From: Glossina fuscipes
Lineage: Eukaryota > Arthropoda > Insecta > Diptera > Glossinidae
DNA: 64,000 nucleotides
Direction of reading: 5' to 3'
Assembly: GCF_014805625.2 (NCBI RefSeq)
Contig: NW_023998415.1
Location: 20,780,122 to 20,844,121, forward strand
Positions 26,082-38,247 of this stretch are shown here, piece after piece (positions within the stretch are counted from its first letter, which is position 1; each line of letters begins with the position of its first letter). Made by a program: the position numbers and the translations under genes. The notes under the pieces were generated by a model. The model was not told the DNA's origin and made no database searches. It saw only the letters and a program-made list of their open reading frames with translations.

Positions 26082-26430
26082 GAATCTTTTTTACTCATCA
26101 CTGTTATCCTAAAGGCGACTAGGAAAAGGAAAAAAAACTATATTTTCATCCTCCATAAGTTTAGGTGGGTGCGGCTGAATTTTTTTATTATATATGTGCT
26201 GCACTTTAGGAGTAACAAGCAAACAACACGGAAAACAAAGTTCTTCTCACTTTTCACCGCTTAAGGGTGTGGGCCTTGTAGGCGGGTCCTTTGACCGATT
26301 TAGCTCATTTCCAAATTGTTTTGCAAAATTTATAGGCAATATCTGCATTTTTCCGAAAGAGAAAATATTTACCATGGATATTAAAGTTGGGCGGGCGGAC
26401 AGATGGACAGACGTGATTTTCATCAAGATG
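26082..26430 (+). mobile_element. Dispersed repeat family A, partial copy
   Basis: It starts GAATCTTTTTTACTCATCAC, like the copies at 31741 and 62985, has CGATTTAGCTCATTTCCAAA in the middle (compare the copy at 32310) and ends in a GRAC array (GGGCGGACAGATGGACAGAC). The central part is shorter than in the copy at 54733. It is followed at once by a mariner relic. Confidence 0.6.
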
Positions 26431-26436
26431 TATTAG

Positions 26437-26932
26437 ATGTACAAATTGAAGAATATAACGAAGGGTGTGGAAGTGATTAAGTTAGCTTGCAGTGAAAAGG
26501 CAGCGAGCTACGAAACCGTGCGAAAGTGGTTTGTGAGATTTCGGGCAAACAATTTTTGTATCCAAAACGGTCAAATTATAATTCGTCCGTCCGTGGCAAA
26601 AGCAATTAAGCAAATAATTTCCAGCTTACACTGGAAAAATTTCACCCCACCACATGGTATTCTCCAGGCCCGGTCTCCTTCAATTATCACCATCGATGCA
26701 CTTACATTTAACTGGTCATAGAAGCGGATCACAGAAGTTGACGATGTGCGAAAATGACTCGATAGCTCGAACTCGAAATTGCTACCGCGGGGGCATACAT
26801 ACGGCCTATATTTGGATTATTAACGAATTAACGAACGGAAAGAATTCATTTCGATATCAATTTTTTGTTTCCAATGGCAATGAATTTCGAAAATCGAATT
26901 GTTTGTTGCTTCGAATATTTCATCGAGTTTAA
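26437..26932 (+). pseudogene. Second mariner transposase relic with internal deletion
   Basis: The N-terminal part reads KAASYETVRKWFVRFRANNF, matching the second helix-turn-helix of mariner transposases (VxxWFxRFRxGNF). Within about 100 bp another frame gives HPTTWYSPGPVSFNYHH, a decayed form of the C-terminal YSPDLAPSDYHLF block. A further frame gives NGKNSFRYQFFVSNGNEF, matching the late block with FF and EFY. The catalytic core between them is missing, and two frameshifts separate the parts. It differs from the 12.9-kb relic in sequence, so it probably comes from another mariner lineage. Confidence 0.65.
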
Positions 26933-28980
26933 AAATGCCTTTTAACCATTGCTTTAAAGTGAAATGTATTTGCCTTTGCGAGCTGTTTAATTCGATTTAG
27001 CTGCCTCTTTTAAATTAAGCTCGACATATGAAAAACTAATGTCGGACTATTAAAATAATTCCGTTTTACAAAGCTTTTTATATGTTAACACACAACAACC
27101 ATAACCAACACATAAACTGCATTTTTTTTAATAACGCAACAATGCAAACAAATTTATTTGATTGATTAAAACAATAATAATGAAAAAAAGACAAAAGGAA
27201 AAACGCAAAAAAAAAAAAAACGAAAAAACACAAAGAAGAAGAAGAAAGTGCAGCAAACTTTTCAATTTGTAATAAAACATATTTCACGTTAACCATAGAA
27301 TGCGAGCATAAAAAAGTCCTTCATATAAATTAAATTATTGGAAATATGTGTTGAACGAGCAAAAACAAAAATGATGATCGAAAAAAAAAAAATAAATAAA
27401 TAAAAATAAATAAATAAAAAAAAAACAGCCGAACGTGAAAGCGAGTACAAGCAAAGGATTATAAAGGCTTGCAGGGTAAAAATAGGAGAAAAACGTATCT
27501 CACCAAAAATGACAATAAAAGTTCATCATCGTCGTCATCAGTATCGACAACAACAATAACAATCACATCATCCAGCAATTGTTGGCATGGATTCATCAAC
27601 AGCAATTTGTCGTTGGCAAGCTTGAGCAGACAAGAAAAATTCAAAATAAATTGCATATGCTTTGCTAACCCCGAAAACAATATAAAAAAGACCCAAAACA
27701 GACGAAATAATAAAACTGATGTGAGAGGGCAAAAAAAAAAAAAGAAAAAGAAAAAAAAAAAAAAACGAAAAAGGAAAAAGGAAAAAAACAAAATCACATC
27801 GAAATCCTATGAATGGCTAACCACCGATCTATTCTTCTGTTCACTCTACTCCACTTTTTTTTCTATATGAACATTTGAAACAAAGACAATTTAACTAAAG
27901 TTGTGTTTTTTTTTTTTTTTTTTTATTTTTTTTTTTATTTTCAATTCTGCTTTCGATTCTGATAGGTTACGCAGTTGACATATGAATGTTTTCCATATAC
28001 TTTGTACATCAATACTTTGTTCGATTCATTGTTTGTTGCCTAGCCATTGTAGAACAAGGATTAATTAAAATTGATTAAAATCTTTGGCTAAATGTGACCG
28101 TTTCCTCTAAAGACAATTGTTTTTTGTACAATTTTTGAAAAATTCATTTTCAATAATTTTTAAATGCACGTTACGAGATTTTTGCTTTGACCACAAACAA
28201 CTGATTCGTTTTTTCAGTTTTTCCCTTCTTCAGCAAATTTAACCAAAAATTCATAACGAATTGCGTATTAAGCAGACGTATGTATGATCCCTTTGGTATG
28301 GAAATTTATCATACGAAGAGGAGTTACTTTGAACTAAACGGGTCATCTCTAAACAACAATTTGCTTTATAAAACAATTAAAAAGGTTACATCGTAGCCTA
28401 AACCGGGCTAAATATATCCGTAGATACCCTACAGAAAATCCTCTAATGCGATTCTTCATAATTCTTGGTGCGATAACGCACCAACAGTTATACGTTGCTT
28501 CTTCGTAAAGACATATGCTTTTCCTATAATTTTCGACATAGATTGCTAAAAATTATACTTTGTCGGCAAATAAAGTCTTACGTTTCATAAGAAACTTAAT
28601 GTGAGGTATTATCCAAGAATTAGTTGGATGTAGTGGCCTAAGTTTTTTGTCTTAAATTACTGTTGCGGATAGATTTTTGAGAGAAAATATTACAAGGTGA
28701 ACCTTTTTGCCATGTGAAGGCTTACTTCTTGCAGGAACTGTTATATGGAAGGCTTTCAAAAACCTATCACATTCCGTCAATTTAATTTGTCCAACGCCCT
28801 TTGACTTGGCAAATTTTTGCCGAAATTTTGGAGATTGCGAAGCGATAATAAAAGTTGACCCATCCAATGCTTTCTCAATACGGCTTGTTGTGGATAAAAA
28901 ACAAGTTAGTGATCGAAAGTATTTAATGGTCATCCTTGCCCGACTATAATGCTTGTACCTTTTCTACGCTACATCGCTTC
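26933..28980. other. Intronic stretch without genes
   Basis: It contains poly-A/T tracts (27211-27222, 27731-27764, 27905-27940), TCATCGTCGTC-rich low-complexity sequence at 27520-27570, and near 28927 the motif TTAATGGTCATCCTTGCCCG, which resembles the 3' end of family B copies, so an unrecognised relative may end there. Confidence 0.4.
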
Positions 28981-29255
28981 TTGTACAAGTATATAATAAG
29001 TTTGTGGACATGAGATAGACACACCTTTCATTACCTTTAATGGCTTGTCTATCCGTGTGTTCACCTATCCGTCTTGTGTTTTTGTGTTCTGCCTAAAGAT
29101 CGAAACTTTGGAGACATTTTGATGAAATTGATGCAACGATGAATACTATTGAAAATGGTTCGGGTCGAGCACCATATAATTTCTTATTTTGAAAAGTCGT
29201 TATATGCATAACTGTAGAGTATTGCTTTACTATTTAATTTCCATTATATGCTTAA
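28981..29255 (+). mobile_element. Dispersed repeat family B, copy
   Basis: It has TTGTACAAGTATATAATAAG, the GTCTATCCGTGTGTTC array block, GAAAATGGTTCGGGTCGAGC (compare GAAAATGGCTCGGATCGGAC at 43073), TTTTGAAAAGTCGTTATATG and the end motif CTATTTAAT. The order is the same as in the copy at 42825. Confidence 0.65.
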
Positions 29256-29683
29256 TTGCATACAAATAAGTGAAGTGTAAGAACCATGATGCAGGCCAAG
29301 GAGACTTGGATGATAAAGTTGAATAGCTTTGTTGAAAGCAAATTGCTATCAAACTACCGCTGAGTAATGCTTGGCTGCCTTATGGAGCGCACATAGTCGG
29401 GCCACATTTTCGATCACTTCTCATTGCAAATGCCTTATCTTGAATAATCATTACCTCAGTAACTGTATTAAGCGAAGTAATGTATGTTCCTGATATAAAG
29501 AAACATTTGTATTTGTACACAGGAAACCATCGACTTGTATCTGCTTAATCCGGTTTTTAAGCTGAGTAATCATTATTCCGAAGCTACAAAATGTTTATAA
29601 AACTTTTGGTAAAACACAATTTCAAGGTAATCTTTAATTTTTCGTATAACTCTTTTTATAGTTTATATAGTCCTACGTATATT

Positions 29684-29690
29684 ATCTCTT

Positions 29691-29721
<31 letters not shown>

Positions 29722-29760
29722 TGCTCTCTCTTTGTCTCTCTATCTATCTCTATCTCTCTC
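29684..29760 (+). repeat. (CT)n/(CTAT)n microsatellite
   Basis: About 75 bp of CT dinucleotides with short interruptions, similar to the run at 17048. Confidence 0.95.
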
Positions 29761-31740
29761 AATCAGATCCCACATATGCTATTATTCTCACATAATTTAC
29801 GCTTGATTACAAAATACCGCACAAAACTACTTATACAAGCGAACCCATGCGATCGTAACAAGTTTTAACTCTTAACGTTACACTTACTTTTTGTGAAAAT
29901 AAAAAGAAAATTTTGTTACACTAAATAAATCCTTTTTTGCTTTTACTCTAAACATAAGATGAACAAATAAACCGTTCGCTCTGCATTATATGAACAATGA
30001 ATTGATTTTTATTGCACGATTGCAGTTTATAAAGTATCTTTGTATTATTTTCTTTCTTCAAAAATACGCACATACACAGACAGGAATACAGGAGTTAGAC
30101 AAGACTGTGAATTTAGTTTTCTGATATTCGAGTATGTTTTCTTCATTTCTGTTTTTTGTTTTTTGTTTTTTTTTTTGGTTTTTTTTTTTGCATTTTTCCC
30201 CACAATTTCTTCTACTAAATTTTCGGTAAGTGCTTTTAACAATGAAATGGAGATGAAAAGAAAAAATTTGCAAAAGAAACTTATACCAAATATAATCCTT
30301 AAGACGAATCATGAATACCCAACATTTGAGATTTAATTCATCCTGGATGGCGAGATTTGTTTTCTTCTTTTGCAGTGATCAAGAAATTATATGCAGTTCA
30401 GACTGCCTCTTTTTTTGCACGATCCATCACTACTAATTTGATTGCAAACATATATATATATATATACATGTGTGTGCGTGTTTTTTTGTGTGTATGCAGG
30501 TTCATATATGTGCACAGGTAAGGATGCAGTACGTGCGAGCCTGCGATATTTAAGAATATATCGCCATACAATTTGGCAGAAAGCCTTCGGTAATTAGAAA
30601 AACTAAAAGCATTGCAAGCAAGTAAAAGCATTCACAAATTTTTAATAACATCATCGGCGCAATGGCCGTATCGCAGTTTTAAAACTAGCCTTACGTAGCT
30701 TGAAAGAAAAATGTAAGACTTATTCTATTCTTCTTTATAAGGCTTTAGTATTGTCAGTAACATTTAATTGGACGGAGAGGCAGACACACAGCCAGGCACT
30801 ATTTTTATCGAAAGTAAACAACATAATTTATGGGGTTTTTAGACTCACGTCTTTCCATCCTTTAGAGATATTTAAATATGATTCTGCGACTAAGACTAAG
30901 CCATTGGATGTTCGCGATGGTGTTCGAATGAACGAACATAAAAATTTATTATAATAAAATTGAGATATGTATTTGCGATTACGTGTTTTAGAGTGACTCT
31001 GCAAAATTGTTAAGAATAATGCCTGCCTTCTAAAAACAATTTTAATAGAGTTGAGAATGCTAAGAGCAGGGTACAATCAACGGCGAAATGCATTTTGCTG
31101 CTTTCCCTGATCAAGACTATTTATACCTTAATAGTCAATCGGAAGGTATTTCAGTTGTTCGCACGATTACTAACAAGTGTTCTAAATGTAAAAGTAAAGT
31201 AAAAGAAATAAAATAAGTACAACGTACTCATAGACCGGCTTGATAAGGTGCTTGATTGAGTCGGTTGTCAAAAGAGAAAAAAGAAGAAAAATCAAGATTA
31301 CTTTTTTTTTTCATTTACATAATATTTTAAGATAGACAAGCAACAAGGCTTCAACGAGCCGACTATTTATTAAACTCTTATTTATTTCTATTTATTCAGT
31401 TTTCATTATTATAACTTTGGCCATATATAAATAACGCTCCAAAGGTAAAGCGTTAGCAATTCTACGGCCATCGGCCCACACCCATTGACTTGTTAGCCCT
31501 CAACCTTTTGTTTACTCTTCCGCTCAGCCATCCATTTTACCATTTCTCTAAATTTCTCGACAGTGCTAAGTGTCGTGATCAGGAATAAAAGTTTTAGATG
31601 AGATCTAATCCAATTTAATAAAGATATTATACAAATTTTTTTCATTCTAAAGCGAATGAATTCACCCATCCATTCTATTGCTATCGTGATTTGTAATGCA
31701 TAAGGATTGAACAATGCGCACAGAATGCACGGTCATGATC
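29761..31740. other. Intronic stretch without genes
   Basis: AT-rich sequence with T-runs (30160-30190) and a short (TA)n/GT repeat at 30448-30500. No supported exon. Confidence 0.5.
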
Positions 31741-32475
31741 GAATCTTTTATACCCATCACTGTGATCTTAAAAAAAAAGAGACAAAAAGGGGGAAAAGCT
31801 AAATTTTCATAGTCTACAATATTGGGTGGGCATGTTTGATTTTTCTATTTTGAGGATAAATGCGGAAATTTATTACGTGTACGTACTATACTTTATGAAT
31901 AAAAAGCAAAAAAAGCCCGGAAAGCAAATGCAGTTTTTTTTATTGTATAATACATGTGGGCATTGTAGACTTGTTACAGTTACGCAGACAGACAGATTGA
32001 CAGACGTACAGACGGACAGGTTTAGGTGCATTCCAAATTTGAAATTGATCAAGAATTCGTTGTCCTTCATGGGGTTTTTGAGACTTATTTCTGCGCCTTA
32101 TAAAGATATCGAAGAAAAAATTTAATTTTGATATACTATAATATTTGTACAGATGTTACAACATCGCCCATAGAATATGCGTTCAAATTTTTTTACATTT
32201 ACCTGGTACGGTTTATAAGTAATGAGCAGAAAAACAATTTTTTATTCCTTTTGAAAAACAGAGCCGTTCTCAGCTTACGTGGTGCGGTAAGTGTGTACCT
32301 CGAACGATTTAGCTCATTTTCAATACTAAGCTGCATGCAAGAACTTCCAATGCTTCTGCCATGTTTCAAGTCGATAGCTTCATTTTTGTGGTCAGTGGAA
32401 TGTTTACAGTCGACAGATAGATAGACGGACATGCTCAAATCGATTCGATCGTCAGTCAACAAGATGTTTAACAAA
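31741..32475 (+). mobile_element. Dispersed repeat family A, near full-length copy
   Basis: It starts GAATCTTTTATACCCATCAC. It then has a first GRAC array (GCAGACAGACAGATTGACAG), a TTGATCAAGAATTCG segment, a block with TATAAGTAATGAGCAGAAAA, CGATTTAGCTCATTTTCAAT, GTCAGTGGAATGTTTACAGT, and a second array AGATAGATAGACGGACATGC. The same blocks appear in reverse order at 54733-55548 on the other strand. Confidence 0.7.
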
Positions 32476-34600
32476 TACGCATGGAGACAGGGATTGAGAG
32501 AATTTCAAAAAAAAAAAAAAAAAACTAAATGGATTTAGAAACATCTTCGCCCTTACTTTTATCGATGTCACAGGGAGAACGATAAAATTAATAATTTCTT
32601 GTAGAGGGAATATCAAGGCAAGAAGAATAATATGAAATGAAACGAAACGAAAAAATTTGTTCTCTTTCTCACTCAATTTCAGTTCATATCATTGCTCTAT
32701 TTATTTAGTCAAGTCAAGGCAAAGGCATAGGCAAACACTAGATGTATATAAATCTTAGCAGAACATGTACTTACTTGGCAAGGCGTGGAAAGAGGTAGGG
32801 GAGGCGAATGAAGCTATTTTGTGGCATATTGTTGAATAACAGAGTAAATGTTAAAGAAATTCGTTTTTGATAATGTTGAAAGCGCGATTTTTTCGCACTT
32901 GAGTGCCTGATTTTTATTAGTTGAAATTCTTTTAGATACGTTTCTTTACCAATCTTTACCAATCTTTAGCAAAGTTTATATTTTGTTTTAGTTTTTGCTT
33001 TACATCTCCTCGCTACACAATCGAGACAATCGAGTTATTTTATAAAATGCTTTATGCATTGCGAGCGTAAGCGTAAGCGAGAGGTGAAGCTTGGCCCTAT
33101 TGAGAAGGGCGGCAAAGTTAAACAAACAAAGATTCAATTTCATTGTTCAGAACAAACGAATAAAAAAGGAAAAACCGAAATAGTAGTTTCTTTCTTTCTT
33201 TCTTTTTTTTTTTTTTTTTTTTTAATGAAATTGTCAATTTTTATAATGGTCCATCATTTTCTAAAGGAAATGATAAGGAAAAGAAATATTTTAGCGAAAG
33301 AAACTTCAGTGATTTTCTGTTTAGGTAGACTTTAAATATGAAAATAAAACGTAAATTGTGTGTAAAGATAAAAACGATTGAGGAAAGTATTTCCTATCAC
33401 TTGATATTTGAGTGGTCACTACCCTGCAGAAGTTATATTTTATTTATTAACTGTTTGCGACGCTTACGTATTACATATCAAAAGTTCTACGATAAACTAT
33501 ATTTCGAAATCGATTTCATAATAATGCCTGACTTGTTTGCATTGACATCATAACTAACATCTCAAGATTTCGTATAGAACGAAACAAATTTATATATAAA
33601 AAAAAAAAAAAATTAAATAAAAAAAATAAAAATTTTTCTCTTTCTATTCGAATTAAGGTAAGGAATTTAGGCGCCCCCTCGCCATTATTAAAGAAAGAGA
33701 ATAAAACACTCTCTTCGCTATTCTATGCTTTTATGGAAATCATGGAAATAAATTTGGAAAAATTTGTAATTTCAAGCTTTCATAATAAAATGTTTTCTCC
33801 AATCAAGTTCTGAAATTTAGCTGCAGTAGATAAACTATCCGACCGTAAATGCGATCAAAGCCATCCATTGGAGAATGTGTAAACACGGATTTGCTTATAC
33901 AGTGTTATTGAACAGTGTAAGAATATTTTTACCTGTATGTACGAGATACATATATACTGTCGATAGATCGAATGAAAAGACTCTGGAGGTTTCATCGGGC
34001 AATCAAATGTTGTACGCAAGTTGGTACTGGATGTTAAGCGGTTCGGCTTAAGCCTAATAAACGTTGTTTATTGTTTCCTTTTTACTTTTTCCTCATTTTT
34101 TTGTTTCGTTTTTTTTTTTTTTGTCTTGTTGTTCTTAAAGTCAATGCTTTTAACCAAGTTACAATGAATTTTCTTCAACCCTTTTGCACTTTTGATTAAA
34201 GTCTCAATATATTAAAGGTATGGAAATATATATATATATATATATGTAAATGTATATATAGTATATATAGTAAAGAAGGGCTTGTGCAATATGTCACGTT
34301 TATGTCGTCTACTCAAATATGAAGTGTTTATTGTGCAATGTTTTTGATGTTCAATTTTGAAAGAAAACAAAATAAAAAGGGTTAAATGTATGAACGACAT
34401 AAATCTAAAAGAAATGAATGTTCTTTTATTAGCAATCGAAACAATCAAGGAAGAGCAACAAGTCGTCCTTTTTTCGCTTGCTTCTTTGTTTTAACAAAAT
34501 GGGGGAGAAATAGGTAAGAAAAGGAGAAAAAAAATTGAAAGGATGCAAATCATTTTGCTTAATGGATAGGTAATGAATATTAATTAAGTTAGGCGATCCC
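32476..34600. other. Intronic stretch without genes
   Basis: It holds poly-A near 32508, a T-run at 33188-33223, poly-A at 33598-33612, (TA)n at 34227-34262 and unique AT-rich sequence. Confidence 0.5.
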
Positions 34601-34619
34601 ATTTTTTTTGTCTTCTTCT

Positions 34620-34770
34620 TCGTTTATCCACACCACCGCAGGATGCGGAACATATTCACTTTTTCAAAACCTTTGCAACGCCCACAAGCCTCACAAAGAA
34701 TATAAATTCTTGATCAGCATTCAATTTTGCAGCGATTTAAGCACGTCCGTCTATTCGTCCGTGTAATATT
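34620..34770 (+). mobile_element. mini-me-like core with GTCC array
   Basis: It contains ATAAATTCTTGATCAGCATT followed by GCGATTTAAGCACGTCCGTC and TATTCGTCCGTG. This matches in order the conserved core (TATTCTTGATCAGCAT, then CGATxxAGCAxGTCCGTCTGTCC) known from mini-me/DINE-1 type elements of Diptera. It is short and truncated. Confidence 0.55.
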
Positions 34771-34789
34771 AGTTGCAAACAAGTTCGTG

Positions 34790-35395
34790 AACGCAGTTTA
34801 GTATTGCAAATGGGCCGAAGAGCACTTTATTTTTTAAAAGGAGGAAAAAAAAGTTGATTTCTTGCTCATTACTCATCAACTATAGCAGAAAAATCTACAA
34901 ATCTACAAATCTACAAAAATTTGAACGTATATTCTATGAATGACGATGTATGTATCTAACTATGGGTGTATCTAACTTTAGATTGTATCAAGATCTAATT
35001 TCTTCTTAATGCCTTTATAACGCGCAGACACAAGCTTAAAAAAACCTATAAAGTGTATAAATACTTGGCCAGTTTTAAATTCGAAATTCACGTGGACAAG
35101 TCCGTGTGTTCATATCCGTCCATCTCTCCTGCAAAGCAAACGGGCGGGCAACACATTGTCACGTTCGCAGATGCGAAGACATCGCCTACAAGTTTGCAAA
35201 AGGAACACACCTTCAACGCCCACAAGTCTATGCAACCAAAACTAGTAACACCTTTGTTTTCGGTGTCTTCTGCTCGTTGCTCATGAACCACAACAGATAC
35301 ACGATATAAATTTTCGCCACGCCCACCCATTATTATAGAATATACAAATTTCTTTCTTATTTTCATTCTCTTATTGCATGATGAATAGTTGAAAA
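34790..35395 (-). mobile_element. Dispersed repeat family A, reverse copy
   Basis: Its plus strand shares long stretches with the copy at 54733-55548: CATTACTCATCAACTATAGC, ACGCGCAGACACAAGC, CACAAGTCTATGCAA, CAACAGATACACGATATAAA and CGCCACGCCCACCCA, in the same order. It has a GTCC block at 35099-35130. Its plus-strand right end is just before the 100-N gap. Confidence 0.7.
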
Positions 35396-35459
35396 AATAT
35401 TGGGTCGAATAATGGAGGTAGTATTACTTGATATTAGATCGACTTTAATTGGACCAAAG

Positions 35460-35559
35460 NNNNNNNNNNNNNNNNNNNNNNNNNNNNNNNNNNNNNNNNN
35501 NNNNNNNNNNNNNNNNNNNNNNNNNNNNNNNNNNNNNNNNNNNNNNNNNNNNNNNNNNN
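35460..35559. other. Assembly gap, 100 N
   Basis: Exactly 100 N, so probably of unknown true size. No repeat of one flank in the other was seen. Confidence 0.99.
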
Positions 35560-35649
35560 TGACTCATAGCAGGCTTGCAGAGCCTTCTCAACTGTTTTTT
35601 GGTTTTATTAATGCAAGTGTTCCATAGACGAATGGATATCGATCAGTGC

Positions 35650-35850
35650 GTTTTCCTAGAGAAAACTAAATACTTTTTTGGTAAAATTCTCTTTCAAAAG
35701 CGTTAAAATCATCGCAAGTTTTCTCATAATGTAAATTAGTGCTCGCATTGGATTTGAATCTTTTCGCCACCACCTTCTCTTGAAATTCGCAAGCAGATAG
35801 TAGTTGCTGGGGGACAGATCTACAGTGGGAGCAACTTGAATTTTCATTCA
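35650..35850 (-). pseudogene. Third mariner relic: C-terminal part of a transposase
   Basis: One minus-strand frame reads VAPTVDLSPSNYYLLANFKR, clearly related to the mariner C-terminal PYSPDLAPSDYYLFPxLK block, including the region of the third catalytic Asp. An adjacent frame continues VVAKRFKSN and later EREFYQKSI, matching the following GKRFxSN and FYxxGI blocks. A frameshift lies between them, near 35770, and the PYSP part is damaged. No N-terminal half was recognised up to 36.5 kb; the gap at 35460 lies on the C-terminal side. Confidence 0.7.
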
Positions 35851-35919
35851 TGAAAATTTTCCAATCTAGTCAACCGCTGCACGCTTAAGTTGGCAAGTAA
35901 GTAAGAACCGCAACTATTA

Positions 35920-36100
35920 AGTCTGTGTTAATGGATTCAAAGCTCAATGGGGAAGAGGGTACTTTGATTGTAGAAACAGTAAGTAGTTAGTTGGGAAAGG
36001 CATAACACTGGGCTTCACCTGCTTCCTTATCTCTTTCTCTTCTTCTTACCTTACTTCTTTCTGGCCGTTAGTGTATTACTCGCGTAGGGGGACATATTCG
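35920..36100 (+). mobile_element. Possible tRNA-like SINE copy
   Basis: It has AAGTCTGTGTTAATGGATTC, aligning with AAGTCAGTATTCGCGGGTTC at 59381, and the C/T-rich tail CTTACTTCTTTCTGGCCGTT, nearly matching the tails at 18003 and 59495. Confidence 0.4.
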
Positions 36101-36659
36101 AGGTGAATGGTTATATAATAAATAAAAAAACGGATTACGCGACATATTGTTTCCGCTTTGAATAAACTCGATGCAGAGAGTTGGAAAGCAACTGTCTCGG
36201 GGCTAAATTTTTAACACTGAATAGACTGCTTTTCGATAGCTTTAAAATATTAGTTATCGCTTCAAACTTGACTTTGTGATTACCGTGAGTAATTGGCTTT
36301 GATCGGGGCACGTTTTCGGCCGCTCCACATATAATGCGTTCGGCATTCTAAATTGTTGTGAAAACTTTGAAACGAATGGAGCAATTTTTTGAAACGCCTT
36401 CTCATAAGAAGGGCTAATTTCCAATATTTCGTTGTGAAATACATAATACCCACCGAATTGGACCGCTTTTGTCTATTTGTTTGATTTGATCCCGTATAAA
36501 TGCTCTAAACCAAAAAAAGAAAAAAGTTCCGATTTGTGATAGTTTATGGTGAAAATTAATTCATAGGGATAGTTTGATACTAAACCTAACTCTCTGAAAT
36601 TTGGATCAAATAGCTGTACACATATAGAAACGGATTTAAGGATTCTCATAAAATATGAC

Positions 36660-36661
<2 letters not shown>

Positions 36662-36692
<31 letters not shown>
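36662..36692 (+). repeat. (AAT)n microsatellite
   Basis: About 10 ATA/AAT units. Confidence 0.95.
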
Positions 36693-36693
<1 letters not shown>

Positions 36694-37976
36694 TTAATAT
36701 AAAAATTAATTAGATCAATTTTAAATCTTATGGGCCAACTTTTTAGACCTCATCCCGCATTGAGTTCCTGAAGTCTTTTACCAAAAAAAAAGAAGAAGCA
36801 ATTTTTAATATTTTGTGTTTGAAAAGTGCATCATAGTAATAACTTGGCTTAGAAATTGATTGTGGGAAATATGAATCACATAGGTTTATAGATTAGATCC
36901 TATCAAACGAGGTAGGAATTGTTGTGGCGCGAAGCGTGATTTGTTGTTTTGTGTAATGGAAAGAAGTGAAGAATGGTAAAATCCTTGACAAGTAAATCAA
37001 TTTTACAAAATTTGGCCCTCGACAGCCGATACTTTAATTGTGCAATGATCACTTTTACCTGACTGTGATGTTCCTACTTATACTTTATGTATGGAATCAC
37101 TCAGCGTTGTGCTAGAAGCTTCTTTTAACTGAGATCTCACGTTATCTAAACGCGTAGTTATATACAAAAGATAAACTGATTGCCTTCTGAAACGCCAACA
37201 GACGTAAAGACAACAAATACGGAAGTGAATGGCCGTTTAAAGGAATCCTCGGCAAAGAAAACAAAGGGATCTTTAAACGAGCGGACAGTGGTCTATAACT
37301 TAGCTAAAAGAAGGCTGCAAACTTCGCAAAATTACTTTGTAGCGACGTTAATTTCAAATCATTACCGATGATGCTAAAGTCATTTTTCCAGTTGGCATTT
37401 GTGATACGAGGACATCTTGAGAGACTGTTATAAAATTCGTTCCACAAATGTTTTAAGGCATTTTGAGTTCGAAATTCGCTCGATTTTCGTTGCGATCTTA
37501 GATAATGGTTTAATAAAATTATCAACTCTTAGTTTATCTTGTTTTTTTTTTTTTTTTAATTTTTCACTTTCTCACTCGACAAACTCAGTCATGTTTTAGT
37601 AACGTGTGCCCTTTTCCTTAACTCCAAAGACATTATTGTCGCAGATTGTCATTTAAATCTGAGAGAAATACACGCTTCAACGTTAAGTAATATTAATTCT
37701 TGCAACCACTTCAACTATGGTATAATTGTTTTGCTTAAAAGGAAAGACGTTAACAATTTAACATCTTAATCTTAATATCTGCTATGCGAAAATGTTACTC
37801 ATTCACTCTTTATCCTTGCTATGGACTCTTCGTTCTCATCCTGGCGATTTTCAAACTTTTCAACTTTTGCCCAGCGTATCAAAATGTGTTTATGAAGGTG
37901 TTTAACGCAAACGTAGCTAGCTACACGACGTACTTATTGTATAAAAGTCAAAAATTTGATTTGAATTCGCTAAGGG

Positions 37977-38019
37977 CGGAAGGAAGGAAGGAAGGAAGGA
38001 AGGATGAAAGGAAGGAAGG
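37977..38019 (+). repeat. (GGAA)n microsatellite
   Basis: GGAA tetranucleotides with one GGATGAAA interruption. Confidence 0.95.
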
Positions 38020-38207
38020 TAAAAATATCTTGGCATTTTGTAAAAGGCTTTTGTGTAGCGTTTATGAAATTTTCAAAGATTTCCTCGAATGATTTCTTAT
38101 TTAATTATACACATTTTAATATATTAATTAATTTTATTTAATAAAAAGAAAGAAAAAAAACTTTCTCCTAGATTCGAAGAATTTGTGTGTGCGGTTTATA
38201 CGATATA

Positions 38208-38247
<40 letters not shown>

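Noticed and set aside
27469..27870. 133-codon plus-strand open frame with Ser/Thr and Lys runs
   Set aside because: It comes from TCATCG repeats and a poly-A tract. There is no splice-site support or recognisable domain.
28483..28510. Mariner-like DNAPT motif in a plus-strand frame (third catalytic Asp region)
   Set aside because: Only five residues match, and neither the preceding nor the following transposase blocks can be recognised.
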